64,000 nucleotides of DNA from NCBI GenBank assembly GCA_017626495.1, contig JAGAIP010000005.1, positions 310,001-374,000 of the forward strand, read 5' to 3'. The translations under genes were made by a program, and so were the position numbers. Below the pieces are notes generated by a model. That model had not been told where the DNA came from and made no database searches. It was given only the letters and a program-made list of their open reading frames with translations. Of the stretch, positions 30,979 to 39,895 are shown piece by piece (within the stretch, counting starts at the first letter, position 1; every line of letters starts with the position of its first letter). The DNA comes from Clostridia bacterium (lineage in GTDB: Bacteria > Bacillota > Clostridia > Christensenellales > Borkfalkiaceae).

Positions 30979-32016
30979 TTATTGAGACAAATAGTTTGCA
31001 ACAAATTCATCAACGTCAGCAAAATGTTTGACCCGAATTCCCGCGCGCATATAAACTTGCTCGTACTTTTGCAAATACGTATCGAATGTTTTTAGATTAT
31101 CCGCAAGGGAATCCGGATTGTATTCGTCCATAACGGGGAACGTTCCTATTGCCACACCCTCTGAAATCTCAGAGAGCATAAGATGCAAGCTGCACATATT
31201 CATAAAAGAAGCAAAAGCATCAGCATTTTTTGACGCTTCTTCAACTTTATTTCGCCAATTTGAATACATTTCTTCGTATGTTCCGGATAAAGCTTCTGAA
31301 GGTTCTGCTTTATTCTTCTCTTTTCGCATATGGCTTTCCACATAAAGAATCAATTGTTTCAACAAATCACGCAACTCCGAAACCTCTTTACTGACAACCG
31401 CTTTTCGAATTGCTTGTGCAAACACCCCGTCAATTTGCAGCGTTTCCAGTTCTTCAAACGTTCTTTTCAAACCGCGCTTAAAATACGTTCCATGGTAAAG
31501 CATTATGGTATCTAAAAGATATGATATCACTCCGTATGCTTCCACGCGTACTTGTCCAAGCTCATCGTACAGACAAGCATTCGCATAGCAAACTTTTGCT
31601 TTACCAAGCAATTCGTCTGCTCTTTGGAAACGGTCCTCGGATACTAAGAACTGTTTTACCTGTGCTTTTAATGCACATAACTCGTCATATGCATCTTTGT
31701 TTTTCACATACACAATTCGTGAGTCCATCAATTTTGAAAGGTGAGCATGGTGACATTCTGCATCATATTTCAAACTGCACCGATTGGTGCAGTAAATGTC
31801 ATAGCCGATTTTTCTGTCATCCAGAATAAATCCCGTTCCCAGTTTCCACCCCGCATCATCCTCAATCAATATGAGCAAGTCCAAATCGGATTTCTCATAC
31901 GCATCGTCCGTGATAACCGAACCGTATATTCCAATCAACGCCAAAGAGTCAGGACATACCTTGTTCGCTTTATCAATTACAGCCTGAATGATTTTTTGAT
32001 TTACAATATCCACCAT
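30979..32016 (-). CDS. Pol-beta-type nucleotidyltransferase
   Basis: A 345-residue protein. The N-terminal nucleotidyltransferase motif is IGIYGSVITDD followed by KSDLDLLIL (Gly32-Ser33, metal-binding Asp44 and Asp46), as in aminoglycoside adenylyltransferases and MNT-type enzymes. The remainder is helical, with a Cys-rich patch (YDIYCTNRCSLKYDAECHHAH) near 75-95. The substrate is unknown. Base composition is clearly more AT-rich than flanking genes. It is the only intact gene between the 22-bp direct repeats, pointing to acquisition as part of an island. An antibiotic- or toxin-modifying role is possible but not shown. Confidence 0.8.
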   Translation of the reverse strand: MVDIVNQKIIQAVIDKANKVCPDSLALIGIYGSVITDDAYEKSDLDLLILIEDDAGWKLGTGFILDDRKIGYDIYCTNRCSLKYDAECHHAHLSKLMDSRIVYVKNKDAYDELCALKAQVKQFLVSEDRFQRADELLGKAKVCYANACLYDELGQVRVEAYGVISYLLDTIMLYHGTYFKRGLKRTFEELETLQIDGVFAQAIRKAVVSKEVSELRDLLKQLILYVESHMRKEKNKAEPSEALSGTYEEMYSNWRNKVEEASKNADAFASFMNMCSLHLMLSEISEGVAIGTFPVMDEYNPDSLADNLKTFDTYLQKYEQVYMRAGIRVKHFADVDEFVANYLSQ

Positions 32017-32295
32017 ATCACTCCGTTAAATTCTTATTGATCGGTATGTTTTATTGCCGTTTTCGCCTTTGTGTTACAAAAAGCGTAGGGCAAAAGCCCA
32101 TACCCTAAAAAATCACACACGCATCCAAAGACTCCTTTTACACAAGGAAGCCGTTCCGTTGATTCCATTATAACACGAATCGGCAGAGAAAACAATCTCT
32201 CCGCTGAAATTTATTGACGTATCCTCCCCTACGATTGAAATTACAACATCCTTATGAGAACCGGCATAAAGATACGAGTTTGTTATTCTGTATGG

Positions 32296-32317
32296 ATTCA
32301 ATCGGTTGTTGCCGCCG
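32296..32317 (+). repeat. Right copy of the 22-bp direct repeat
   Basis: Exact copy of 30255-30276. It runs straight into CAACGGAGATTTCCGCAGA, which resembles the middle of the palindromic repeat core (CAACGGAGTGATTTTGCAGA), so a decayed fourth repeat unit may begin here. Confidence 0.8.
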
Positions 32318-32690
32318 CAACGGAGATTTCCGCAGATATGCCGATCGGAATGAAAATCGGGCTTGCACTCTGTGGGAGGTTATGATATAATATAAACGTT
32401 GCAACAGACCGTTCTGCTTTGGAGCACGAGCTTTATCGGCGCACTCTTCGTTCCCGTATGCAGAGCAGTATGATACCATGGCGGAAGACGCTCATGATAA
32501 GCGTTCCCCGTGCGGTGTCCCTAACAACAAGCTGTTCAAGGATCTGAGACAGAAAGCCATTCCCATCGAACGGGAAATCGACGAGGCGGCGCGTATCGGT
32601 GAAGTCGAACCTTGAAACCGAACGTATCGTTATGACGTCGCCACGATTCTTTTCCGACAAGAATATCCTGAAAAGACAGGGAAAAATAGA
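32318..32690 (+). other. Gene-poor stretch with an orphan promoter and a possible gene remnant
   Basis: A promoter (32363-32391) reads into a region with no intact gene. An open stretch of 45 codons from ATG 32478 to TGA (encoding, in part, KLFKDLRQKAIPIEREIDEA) has no Shine-Dalgarno sequence and could be a decayed C-terminus. In another frame upstream, TVLLWSTSFIGALFVPV reads like a membrane helix. I call no gene. Confidence 0.4.
32363..32391 (+). promoter_or_regulatory. Orphan promoter
   Basis: TTGCAC (32363-32368), 17-bp spacer, TATAAT (32386-32391), with no intact gene directly after it; transcripts would run into the trpS leader region. Confidence 0.55.
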
Positions 32691-32720
32691 TTGACAAACC
32701 GTTTGAAATCGTGGTATGAT
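32691..32720 (+). promoter_or_regulatory. Promoter of trpS
   Basis: Consensus TTGACA (32691-32696), 18-bp spacer, TATGAT (32715-32720). Confidence 0.75.
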
Positions 32721-32721
32721 A

Positions 32722-32919
32722 AATCAGGTGAGAGAAAAGACGAAATTCTGCTTTTCAGCGATCATGGGACGGTGCGAGCCATGAAAGAAAGATTCGGGTA
32801 ATATGGGACTCACCGAACGCAAGTTCAAAAAACTGCATCGAGCATACCGTTCGGTATGGAAACAAGGTGGCACCGCGATAATTTCGCCCTTGATTTGTCT
32901 GACAAATCAGGGGCTTTTT
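32722..32919 (+). promoter_or_regulatory. Trp T-box riboswitch of trpS
   Basis: A classical T-box leader. The T-box sequence AAGGTGGCACCGCGAT is at 32864-32879, and the terminator GCCCTTGATTTGTC/GACAAATCAGGGGC with TTTTT is at 32886-32919. In the stem I region GGTAATATGGGACTCACC offers TGG as Trp specifier. Uncharged tRNA-Trp would stabilise the antiterminator and switch trpS on. Confidence 0.9.
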
Positions 32920-32933
32920 ATATAGGAGTATTT

Positions 32934-33977
32934 ATGGGAAACATTATCTTGACGGGCGACAGACCCACGGGAAAACTGCACATCGGACATTACGTCGGTT
33001 CTCTCAAACGCAGAGTGGAACTGCAAAATTCAGGCGACTTCGAAAAAATGTTTATTATGGTCGCAGACGCACAGGCGCTTACGGACAACTTTTCCAATCC
33101 CGCAAAAGTGCGTGAAAACATCACGGAGGTCGCGCTCGACTACCTCGCCTGCGGAATCGACCCGAGCAAAGCGACCATTTTCTTACAATCCTACGTTGCC
33201 GAGCTTACCGAGCTCACGTTCTACTACATGAATCTCGTTACGCTCGCACGGCTCGAACGCAACCCGACCGTGAAAAACGAAATCAAACAGAAAGCGTTCG
33301 GAGAATCCATTCCCGTCGGCTTTCTCAACTACCCCATTTCTCAGACGGCGGACATCACCGCGTTCAAAGCGAACGTCGTTCCCGTCGGAGAGGATCAGCT
33401 CCCGATGATCGAGCAGGCGCGCGAAATCGTAAGGAGTTTCAACAACCTCTACGGAGAAACGCTCGTCGAACCCAAAGCCGTTCTTCCCGAAAACAAGTCC
33501 TGTCTCCGTCTCCCCGGCACGGACGGCATGGCAAAGATGAGCAAATCCCTCGGAAACTGCATCTATCTCGCCGATTCCGCGGATGAAATCAAGCGCAAAG
33601 TCATGAGCATGTACACCGATCCCAACCACATTCAGGTTTCCGATCCGGGCAACACCTCGAACAACCCGACCTTTATCTACCTTTCCGCCTTTGCAAACGA
33701 CGGGCATTTCCAGAGGTATCTCCCCGACTATACGAATCTCGACGAAATGAAGGCGCACTACGAAAGAGGCGGTCTGGGCGACATGAAGGTCAAGAGATTC
33801 CTCAATAACGTCCTGCAAGAGACGCTTGAACCCATCCGCACGAGAAGAGAAGAGCTTGCAAAGGATATTCCCGCCGTATGGGATATGCTCCGCGAAGGCT
33901 CTCACAAAGCGAAAGAGACTGCCGCAGCAACGCTGACCGAAGTCAAAAACGCGATGAAAATCAATTATTTCGACTGA
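32934..33977 (+). CDS. trpS: Tryptophan-tRNA ligase
   Basis: A 347-residue class I synthetase. [12 protein letters not shown] holds the HIGH motif (16-19) and [10 protein letters not shown] the KMSKS loop (near 200); [12 protein letters not shown] is also characteristic. I start at ATG 32934, 5 nt after AGGAG; an earlier in-frame ATG lies inside the T-box and cannot be the start. The stop overlaps the next ATG (TGATG), so the GNAT and exonuclease genes are likely in the same T-box-controlled transcript. Confidence 0.97.
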   Translation: MGNIILTGDRPTGKLHIGHYVGSLKRRVELQNSGDFEKMFIMVADAQALTDNFSNPAKVRENITEVALDYLACGIDPSKATIFLQSYVAELTELTFYYMNLVTLARLERNPTVKNEIKQKAFGESIPVGFLNYPISQTADITAFKANVVPVGEDQLPMIEQAREIVRSFNNLYGETLVEPKAVLPENKSCLRLPGTDGMAKMSKSLGNCIYLADSADEIKRKVMSMYTDPNHIQVSDPGNTSNNPTFIYLSAFANDGHFQRYLPDYTNLDEMKAHYERGGLGDMKVKRFLNNVLQETLEPIRTRREELAKDIPAVWDMLREGSHKAKETAAATLTEVKNAMKINYFD

Positions 33978-34444
33978 TGCGGCTTCATAAAAAACACTTT
34001 TCGGAATTGACCGTAGAGGAATTTCACGACATCGTGCGTGCTCGCATCGACGTTTTCGTGGTGGAACAGGATTGCCCCTATTCCGACCTCGACGGAAAGG
34101 ACAAGGACGCGTGGCACGTCTGGCTCACCGACGGCGAACGGCTCATCGCCTACTGCCGCGTACTCAAACAGGGGACGTCCTGCGAGGAGGCTTCCATCGG
34201 GAGAGTGATCTGTCTCGAACGGAGAAAGGGCTACGGCACGCGCGTCCTGAACGAGGCGATTGCGCTCGCCCGTCGGGTTTACGGAGCGGACGCCATTCGC
34301 ATTCACGCGCAAAAGTATGCGAAACCTTTCTACGAGGGCGTCGGATTCAAACAGTGCTCCGAAGACTTCTTGGAGGACGGTATCGTACACGTTGAAATGA
34401 TACGAACCCTGACCGACGCAGACGTAAGCAGAGAGGAATTATGA
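33977..34444 (+). CDS. GNAT acetyltransferase, ElaA-like
   Basis: A 155-residue GNAT domain protein. The opening FSELTVEEFHDIVRARIDVFVVEQDCPYSDLDGKD is the ElaA pattern, and the acetyl-CoA loop is IGRVICLERRKGYGTRVLNEA (near 76-96). The substrate is unknown. It overlaps trpS by one base and the next gene by 4 bp. Confidence 0.88.
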   Translation: MRLHKKHFSELTVEEFHDIVRARIDVFVVEQDCPYSDLDGKDKDAWHVWLTDGERLIAYCRVLKQGTSCEEASIGRVICLERRKGYGTRVLNEAIALARRVYGADAIRIHAQKYAKPFYEGVGFKQCSEDFLEDGIVHVEMIRTLTDADVSREEL

Positions 34445-34986
34445 GTTTTGCCGTCATCGACACGGAAACGACGTGGTTTGACAAAATCATGTCCATCGGA
34501 ATCGTCATTGCCGACGAGGACACCTTCGAGGCGATGGAAGAGAGGTACTACATTATCTCCCCTGCCTATCTGGAAGGCGGAATGTATTCGTCCGTTCTCT
34601 TTCTCCGAGACGGAATCGTTTGCTCTTACCGTGAGGCGATTTCAGATATTCGGCATACGTTACTTCAAAACGAAGTTACGTCCATCTTTGCCTACAATGC
34701 CAAGTTTGACTACGGACATCTCCCCGAACTGCAATGTTTCGACTGGTTCGACATCATTCAGCGCGCCGCGTACCGTCAATACAACGACGCGATTCCCCCG
34801 AACGCCGAATGTTTCGGCACGGGACGACTCAAACGCGGGTACGGCGTCGAGTGCATTTTGAGACTTCTTTCGGAAAATTACGCCTACCGAGAGACGCACA
34901 ACGCTCTGCAAGATACGCTCGACGAGCTTACCATCATGAAACTTTTGGGGTATCATCCGTCCTATTATAAGAAACTGACGGGATAA
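34441..34986 (+). CDS. DEDDh-type 3'-5' exonuclease-like protein
   Basis: A 181-residue protein with an RNase H-like exonuclease core: FAVIDTETTW (ExoI, residues 3-12), YNAKFDYGHL (ExoII, near 83-92) and HNALQDTLDELTIMKLLG (ExoIII, near 155-172), giving the D-E-D-H-D set. The first motif lacks the usual Gly after the TE pair (DTETTW), but the acidic residues are there. It resembles small DNA polymerase III epsilon-like exonucleases; substrate unknown. It is the last gene of the trpS transcript and ends at the terminator 35016-35048. Confidence 0.75.
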   Translation: MSFAVIDTETTWFDKIMSIGIVIADEDTFEAMEERYYIISPAYLEGGMYSSVLFLRDGIVCSYREAISDIRHTLLQNEVTSIFAYNAKFDYGHLPELQCFDWFDIIQRAAYRQYNDAIPPNAECFGTGRLKRGYGVECILRLLSENYAYRETHNALQDTLDELTIMKLLGYHPSYYKKLTG

Positions 34987-35015
34987 AACAATCCGTCGGT
35001 TTCTCTTTTGCGTAA

Positions 35016-35048
35016 AAAAAGAGTTCTGTTTCAAACAGAACTCTTTTT
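35016..35048. terminator. Bidirectional terminator between the exonuclease gene and tsf
   Basis: AAAAAGAGTTCTGTTT-C-AAACAGAACTCTTTTT, T-runs on both strands, between convergent genes. Confidence 0.9.
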
Positions 35049-35074
35049 ATTTCGTTTCTGTGCAGGGGCAAAGA

Positions 35075-35998
35075 TTACTTCTTCATTGCCTCGATCTGCT
35101 TTTCAACTTCTGCGGAAAGATCCTCGCTCTTCTTCTCGATGCCCTCGCCCATAACCATGTGCGCGAATCTCTTGACGGTGATGACGGAACCGATTGCGGG
35201 AGCCGCCTCTTTAATGACCTGCGCGATGGTCTTGTCGCCGTCCTTGACGAACGCCTGATCCATCAGGCAGTTGTCCTGATAGAACTTCTTGATTCTGCCC
35301 ATGACCATCTTTTCGGCGATGTTCGCAGGCTTTCCTTCGTTGATTGCCTGCTGCATGAGAATTTCTTTCTCGTGTTCGAGTACGTTTGCAGGGACTTCGT
35401 CCTTGTTGACGTAGGTTGCGTTTGCGGCGCAGATTTGGAGACAGATGTCGTGTGCGAGCTCTTTGAGTTCGGGAGCGGCGGACGCGGAATCTACCTCGAC
35501 CATAACGCCGGACTTACCGCCCATGTGGATATAGCTTTCAAGCGTTCCTTCGGTCTCGTAACGAACGAAACGACGAACGGCGATCTTTTCACCGATGACG
35601 GAGATTGCCTCTTTGAGATACATCTCGACGGTCGTTCCTTCGAAAGGAAGAGCCATGAGAGCGTCAACGTCCGCAGGGTTCTGCTCGACGATGAGCTTAC
35701 CGACGTTAGCGACGATTTCCTGGAATTTGGGTCCTCTTGCAACGAAGTCGGATTCGCAGTTTACTTCATAGAGCGTACCGACCTTGCCGCACTTGTCGCA
35801 GATATAAGCGGCGACGACGCCTTCTGCCGCAACACGGGAGTTCAGTTTCTTATCGGCTTTGAGGATACCCTTTTCGCGAAGGATCTCCTTTGCCTTTTCC
35901 ATATCTCCGTCTGCTTCTGCAAGCGCTTTCTTACAATCCATCATGCCAAGACCCGTAGCCTCGCGGAGGGTCATGACGTCCTTAGCGGAAACTGCCAT
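35075..35998 (-). CDS. tsf: Elongation factor Ts
   Basis: A 307-residue EF-Ts, the guanine-nucleotide exchange factor for EF-Tu. The N-terminal UBA-like signature LREATGLGMMDCKKALAEADGD (near 11-32) and the core DFVARGPKF motif are diagnostic. Length fits the family. It follows rpsB by 20 nt. Confidence 0.97.
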   Translation of the reverse strand: MAVSAKDVMTLREATGLGMMDCKKALAEADGDMEKAKEILREKGILKADKKLNSRVAAEGVVAAYICDKCGKVGTLYEVNCESDFVARGPKFQEIVANVGKLIVEQNPADVDALMALPFEGTTVEMYLKEAISVIGEKIAVRRFVRYETEGTLESYIHMGGKSGVMVEVDSASAAPELKELAHDICLQICAANATYVNKDEVPANVLEHEKEILMQQAINEGKPANIAEKMVMGRIKKFYQDNCLMDQAFVKDGDKTIAQVIKEAAPAIGSVITVKRFAHMVMGEGIEKKSEDLSAEVEKQIEAMKK

Positions 35999-36018
35999 AT
36001 TTCTTATTCTCCTAAAAA

Positions 36019-36783
36019 TTATTCAGCTTTTTCTTCTGCCGCTGCGGCAACTTCTTCCATGGAAACGGGAGCCTCTTCTACGACGGGCATTTCTACGCTC
36101 TCGCCCTGATTTGCCTCGATGACTGCGTTTGCAATGACGGAAGAGATGAGTTTGATTGCGCGGATCGCGTCGTCGTTACCGGGGATAACGTAGTCGACGA
36201 GGTCGGGATCGCAGTTGGTATCGGTGATTGCAACGATGGGAATGTTGAGCTTTCTTGCTTCGGCTACCGCAATGTCCTCGTTGTGGGGGTCTACGACGAA
36301 CATGACGCCGGGAAGCCCTTTCATTTCCTTGATACCGCCGAGGTTCTCTTCGAGTTTATCCATTTCGGCTTTGAGTCCGATGACTTCCTTCTTGGGAAGA
36401 AGATCGAAATCGCCGTTTTCTTCCATCTTGTGGAGCTTGTTGAGTCTCTCTACTCTGGAACGAATCGTCTTGTAGTTGGTAAGCGTACCGCCGAGCCATC
36501 TGGAATTGATGTAGAACTGACCGCAACGCTCAGCCTCTTCCTTGATTGCGTCCTGAGCCTGTTTCTTCGTACCGACGAAAAGAACGCTCTTACCTGCCTT
36601 TACCTGCTCGCATACGAATGCGTATGCCTCTTCGATGAGTCCGACGGTGAGCTGCAAGTCGATGATGTGAATGTCGTTTCTTGCGGCGAAGATGTATCTC
36701 TTCATCTTGGGGTTCCATTTTCTGGTCTGGTGTCCGAAGTGAACGCCTGCTTCCAGAAGCTGTTTCATAGTGATAACTGCCAT
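36019..36783 (-). CDS. rpsB: 30S ribosomal protein S2
   Basis: A 254-residue S2. The opening [22 protein letters not shown], the [13 protein letters not shown] block and [17 protein letters not shown] are all standard. The last 20 residues are Glu/Ala-rich. It heads the rpsB-tsf operon with two GGAGG sequences upstream, behind the promoter 36898-36926 and a leader of about 110 nt. Confidence 0.97.
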   Translation of the reverse strand: MAVITMKQLLEAGVHFGHQTRKWNPKMKRYIFAARNDIHIIDLQLTVGLIEEAYAFVCEQVKAGKSVLFVGTKKQAQDAIKEEAERCGQFYINSRWLGGTLTNYKTIRSRVERLNKLHKMEENGDFDLLPKKEVIGLKAEMDKLEENLGGIKEMKGLPGVMFVVDPHNEDIAVAEARKLNIPIVAITDTNCDPDLVDYVIPGNDDAIRAIKLISSVIANAVIEANQGESVEMPVVEEAPVSMEEVAAAAEEKAE

Positions 36784-36897
36784 AAAAATTACCTCCGTTC
36801 TACCTCCACTGTCCCTGTTTTCTCTGCTTTGTCATCCGTCTCGAAAATTTACGGACACGGTTCGCAAAAAGACAGTGTGTGAATTTTTAGCTGTATT

Positions 36898-36926
36898 ATT
36901 TTAGCACAGAAAAAACCGTTTGACAA
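36898..36926 (-). promoter_or_regulatory. Promoter of rpsB-tsf
   Basis: Minus-strand TTGTCA (36921-36926), 17-bp spacer, TAAAAT (36898-36903). The leader has a long-range ACTGTC/GACAGT pairing that could be part of S2 autoregulation (inference). Confidence 0.7.
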
Positions 36927-36957
36927 TCATTTTCAATCTGTTTTTCAAAGAAAATGA

Positions 36958-36989
36958 CGAAAGGAACTGAAATTTTTCAGTCCCTTTCG
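36958..36989 (-). terminator. Terminator of the feo operon
   Basis: CGAAAGG..ACTGAAA / TTTCAGT..CCTTTCG stem followed on the minus strand by TCATTTTCTTTG, about 45 nt past the last feo gene. Confidence 0.75.
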
Positions 36990-37034
36990 CCATAACAAAA
37001 ACAGATTTCGGATCTTTCCGTGAAGAATTACAAA

Positions 37035-37208
37035 CTAGCGTTGCGTTTTCCGATCGGGGTTCTTTACGCAGTGCGGACAGTTTTTTCCGTTTCCGCATCC
37101 GCAATCACACCCCGTTTTTCCGTGCGCCTTATCCCAAAGTTTCTTTGCGATCACGCCGCCGACAAAGAGAACGCAGGCGACGACGATTAAAATTTCATAC
37201 CACTGCAT
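37035..37208 (-). CDS. FeoB-associated Cys-rich membrane protein
   Basis: A 57-residue protein reading MQWYEILIVVACVLFVGGVI at its start: one transmembrane helix (about 4-22), a short basic linker, then a cytoplasmic tail with five Cys (GCDCGCGNGKNCPHC). This is the layout of the FeoB-associated Cys-rich membrane protein family, thought to assist FeoB, perhaps by handling iron. Its ATG lies inside the end of feoB (14-bp overlap), so it is translationally coupled. It ends the feoA-feoB operon. Confidence 0.85.
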   Translation of the reverse strand: MQWYEILIVVACVLFVGGVIAKKLWDKAHGKTGCDCGCGNGKNCPHCVKNPDRKTQR

Positions 37209-39465
37209 ACTTACTCCTTCGATTCACGAAATGAATGGTTACGCCGACGATGATTGCGACCGCAAGCCAGATAAAGAGCGTCCACCACGCCGAACCGATC
37301 GTGTAGACGACGGCGCTCGCGATATACGAAGCGGCGAGCCAGAACACGATCGTCCACTTGAAAGACTTCGAAGTGGGAAGTTCTCCCCTCGCCGTTGCGA
37401 CTGCCGCAAAGCAGGGAATGGTCGTCATGTTGAACACGATGAAGGCAAGGAGCGCGGGAACGGTGATTCCCGTCGCGTTGACCATTGCCACGACGTAGGA
37501 GATCCCCTCTTCGTCCTCGGCAACGACCGCACCCGCGACGCAGGCAGCCAACGTTCCGAACGTAGCGACGACGTTTTCCTTCGCGATGAGCCCCGTGATG
37601 GCGGCGACCGCAAATACCCAACCCCATTCGGTGAGCTGCGCGCCGAATCCAAGGGGCGTAAAGACGGGTTGCAAGAGCTTTCCGACTCCTGCGAGAATGG
37701 ATTCGTTGATCTGTTCGTCCGAAAGCATTCTCCAATCGAAAGAGAAGTGGGAGATGAACCAGATGACGATGGTAGACGCGAGAATGACCGTGAACGCCTT
37801 TTTGATGAAGTGCTTCGTCTTATCCCAGAGATGAATCATGAGGGAAGAGAACAAGGGAGCGTGGTAGGCAGGGAGTTCCATGATAAAGGGAGGAACTTCG
37901 CCCTTCATGGTGGTCGATCTCATGAGGATAACGGAGACGATCGCCGTAACGATGCCGAGAACGTACATGCTGTACGTGATGAGGTCGGCGTTGCCCCAAC
38001 CGAATCTCATGACGATCGCGCCTGCAATCGCGGTCAGAATGGGAAGTTTTGCACCGCAGGAGAAGAAAGGAATGACGCGGACGGTCGCCGTTTTTTCCTT
38101 TTCATCCGCAAGGGTACGGGTATTGATCATGGCGGGAACGGAACAGCCGAATCCCATGATCATCGGCATGAACGCTCTGCCCGAAAGTCCGAACTTTCTG
38201 AAAATTCGGTCAAGAATGAACGCTACTCTCGCCATGTAACCGGAATCTTCCAAAATCGAGAAGAAGAGGAACAGCACGAGGATCTGAGGAAGGAAGGACA
38301 GCACGGCGGCGAGACCTTCCAAAATACCGTCGTTGATGAGCCCGACCGCCCATTCGGCAGGGATTTGTTCCACCCAGCCGTTGACAAGCCCGAACAGGTT
38401 ACCCACGATGACGTCGTTCCACAAATTGTTTATGATGACGCCGGGAGAGTAAATCGCTCCGTCATAGAGACAAGCAAGGAGCGCGACGCCGAAGTTGGCA
38501 GGTTCGCCGTCGACGAGAAGTCCCAACTCTTCGAGAGAGGGAAGTCCCCAGCTCGCAGAGAACAGAAAACTTTCGGAGAAGGTACAATGGAAAATAGCGA
38601 ACAAAATGAGTAGGAAGATGGGAATGCCTGCCCATTTATTCGTGAGAACTCTATCTATTTTATCCGACTTGCTGTCGTCGCTCCTCGGATTTCTCGTATA
38701 GGCTTTGACGTATTCGCTCGTTATGTATTTATACCGCGCGTCTGCAATGATTGCCTCGATGTCCGTGCCGAAGGTGTCGTCCGCAAAGGTCGCCTTGAAC
38801 GCGTCCACCATATGAATGATGTCCCTGTGCATATTCACTTCGATTTCGTCCATCTCAGCGAGTTTGACGGCGTGGAACAAGGGAGCCGCGACGCCCTTTG
38901 CCTCCAACGCGATGGCTACGTCGCCGACGAGGTGCGCGATGGGAGAATTGTGCAGGACGGTGCAAGCCTTTCTCGGCGTCTTGGAAACCTCGATGGCTCT
39001 GTCCATGAGTTCCTTGATGCCCGTTCCCTTCATGGCGGAAATGGGAACGACGGGGAGCCCCACGAGCTCTTCGAGAAGTTTGGGATCGATCTTATCCCCG
39101 TTCTTTTCCACCGCGTCCATCATGTTGAGCGCAATGATGATGGGAACGTCGATTTCCATGAGCTGCGTGGTCAGATACAGGTTTCGTTCGAGGTTGGTCG
39201 CGTCCACGATGTTGATGACGCAGTCGGGTTTCTCGTCGAGAATAAAGTTTCGGGAAACGACTTCTTCCGACGTATAGGGCGAAAGGGAATAGATTCCGGG
39301 AAGATCGACGATATCGACCTCTTCCGAGCCTTTCTTATAGACGCCCTCTCCCTTTTCGGCTGTGACGCCCGGCCAGTTTCCGACGTATGCGTTAGAACCT
39401 GTCAGAATATTAAAGAGCGTCGTTTTACCGCAGTTGGGATTTCCTGCAAGTGCGAATTTTTTCAT
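37195..39465 (-). CDS. feoB: Ferrous iron transport protein B
   Basis: A 756-residue Fe2+ transporter: N-terminal G domain with GNPNCGKTT (G1, 8-16), DLPGIYSLSPYT (G3) and NMMD (G4), then an insertion region and a membrane domain with two Gate motifs and the conserved CS pair in MGFGCSVPAMI and FFSCGAKLPIL. Iron uptake in anoxic habitats is the established role. Its ATG overlaps the feoA stop by one base (TGATG). Confidence 0.97.
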   Translation of the reverse strand: MKKFALAGNPNCGKTTLFNILTGSNAYVGNWPGVTAEKGEGVYKKGSEEVDIVDLPGIYSLSPYTSEEVVSRNFILDEKPDCVINIVDATNLERNLYLTTQLMEIDVPIIIALNMMDAVEKNGDKIDPKLLEELVGLPVVPISAMKGTGIKELMDRAIEVSKTPRKACTVLHNSPIAHLVGDVAIALEAKGVAAPLFHAVKLAEMDEIEVNMHRDIIHMVDAFKATFADDTFGTDIEAIIADARYKYITSEYVKAYTRNPRSDDSKSDKIDRVLTNKWAGIPIFLLILFAIFHCTFSESFLFSASWGLPSLEELGLLVDGEPANFGVALLACLYDGAIYSPGVIINNLWNDVIVGNLFGLVNGWVEQIPAEWAVGLINDGILEGLAAVLSFLPQILVLFLFFSILEDSGYMARVAFILDRIFRKFGLSGRAFMPMIMGFGCSVPAMINTRTLADEKEKTATVRVIPFFSCGAKLPILTAIAGAIVMRFGWGNADLITYSMYVLGIVTAIVSVILMRSTTMKGEVPPFIMELPAYHAPLFSSLMIHLWDKTKHFIKKAFTVILASTIVIWFISHFSFDWRMLSDEQINESILAGVGKLLQPVFTPLGFGAQLTEWGWVFAVAAITGLIAKENVVATFGTLAACVAGAVVAEDEEGISYVVAMVNATGITVPALLAFIVFNMTTIPCFAAVATARGELPTSKSFKWTIVFWLAASYIASAVVYTIGSAWWTLFIWLAVAIIVGVTIHFVNRRSKYAVV

Positions 39466-39695
39466 CAAACCACCTCCATCACGACGCAAGCCGCCTCGGA
39501 TTTACGCAGGGTAAGTTCGTATCCCCTGATCTTGATTTCAATGGGATCGCCCAAAGGCGCTTTCTTGCGGAGCAAAATCTCCGCGCCCGGCGTTACGCCC
39601 ATATCGAAGAGACGACGACGCACTCTCCCTTCTCCCGTAACGTTCTTGATGACGCCGCGTTCGTTGGGAACAAAGTTATCAAGCGTTTTTTCCAT
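39465..39695 (-). CDS. feoA: Ferrous iron transport protein A
   Basis: A 76-residue SH3-like FeoA with RRRLFDMGVTPGAEILLRKKAPLGDP, which partners FeoB. GGAGGT lies 5 nt ahead of ATG 39695; an earlier in-frame ATG overlaps that site. It is the first gene of the feo operon, about 145 nt after the promoter. Confidence 0.95.
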   Translation of the reverse strand: MEKTLDNFVPNERGVIKNVTGEGRVRRRLFDMGVTPGAEILLRKKAPLGDPIEIKIRGYELTLRKSEAACVVMEVV

Positions 39696-39776
39696 AATTA
39701 CCTCCAAAGTTTACCGTAAGCACCGTTTACGATTTACGGTCGCCTTTCGTTCATCCTCTCCCGTTCGGATCGCAGA

Positions 39777-39829
39777 TGAGTTCGTTTAAGCGAACCGAAG
39801 TGTATAAAATTGAGTTCGTCATGCCGAAC
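39777..39829 (-). promoter_or_regulatory. Two similar hairpins in the feoA leader
   Basis: Minus-strand GTTCG-GCATGA-CGAACTCA (39811-39829) and GTTCG-CTTAAA-CGAACTCA (39777-39795) share stem and 3' flank, 34 bp apart. They could be RNA elements or paired protein sites. No known riboswitch is recognised. Confidence 0.4.
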
Positions 39830-39839
39830 TTATATTTCC

Positions 39840-39868
39840 ATTATACTCATTCCGATTCCCCCTGTCAA
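39840..39868 (-). promoter_or_regulatory. Consensus promoter of feoA-feoB
   Basis: Minus-strand TTGACA (39863-39868), 17-bp spacer, TATAAT (39840-39845), a perfect SigA match. Confidence 0.9.
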
Positions 39869-39871
39869 CTA

Positions 39872-39887
39872 GTTAGGTATACCTAAC
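39872..39887. promoter_or_regulatory. DtxR/IdeR-like operator of the feo operon
   Basis: GTTAGGTATACCTAAC is a perfect 16-bp palindrome with TTAGG-N4-CCTAA, the core of the DtxR/IdeR consensus. It lies 3 bp upstream of the -35. Iron-dependent control of feo by a DtxR-family regulator is a good inference; no such regulator gene is in the window. Confidence 0.7.
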
Positions 39888-39895
39888 TCAGAATT

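Noticed and set aside
32113-32301. 62-codon minus-strand frame next to the nucleotidyltransferase
   Set aside because: No Shine-Dalgarno sequence and no family resemblance; too weak to call, though the region may contain decayed coding sequence.
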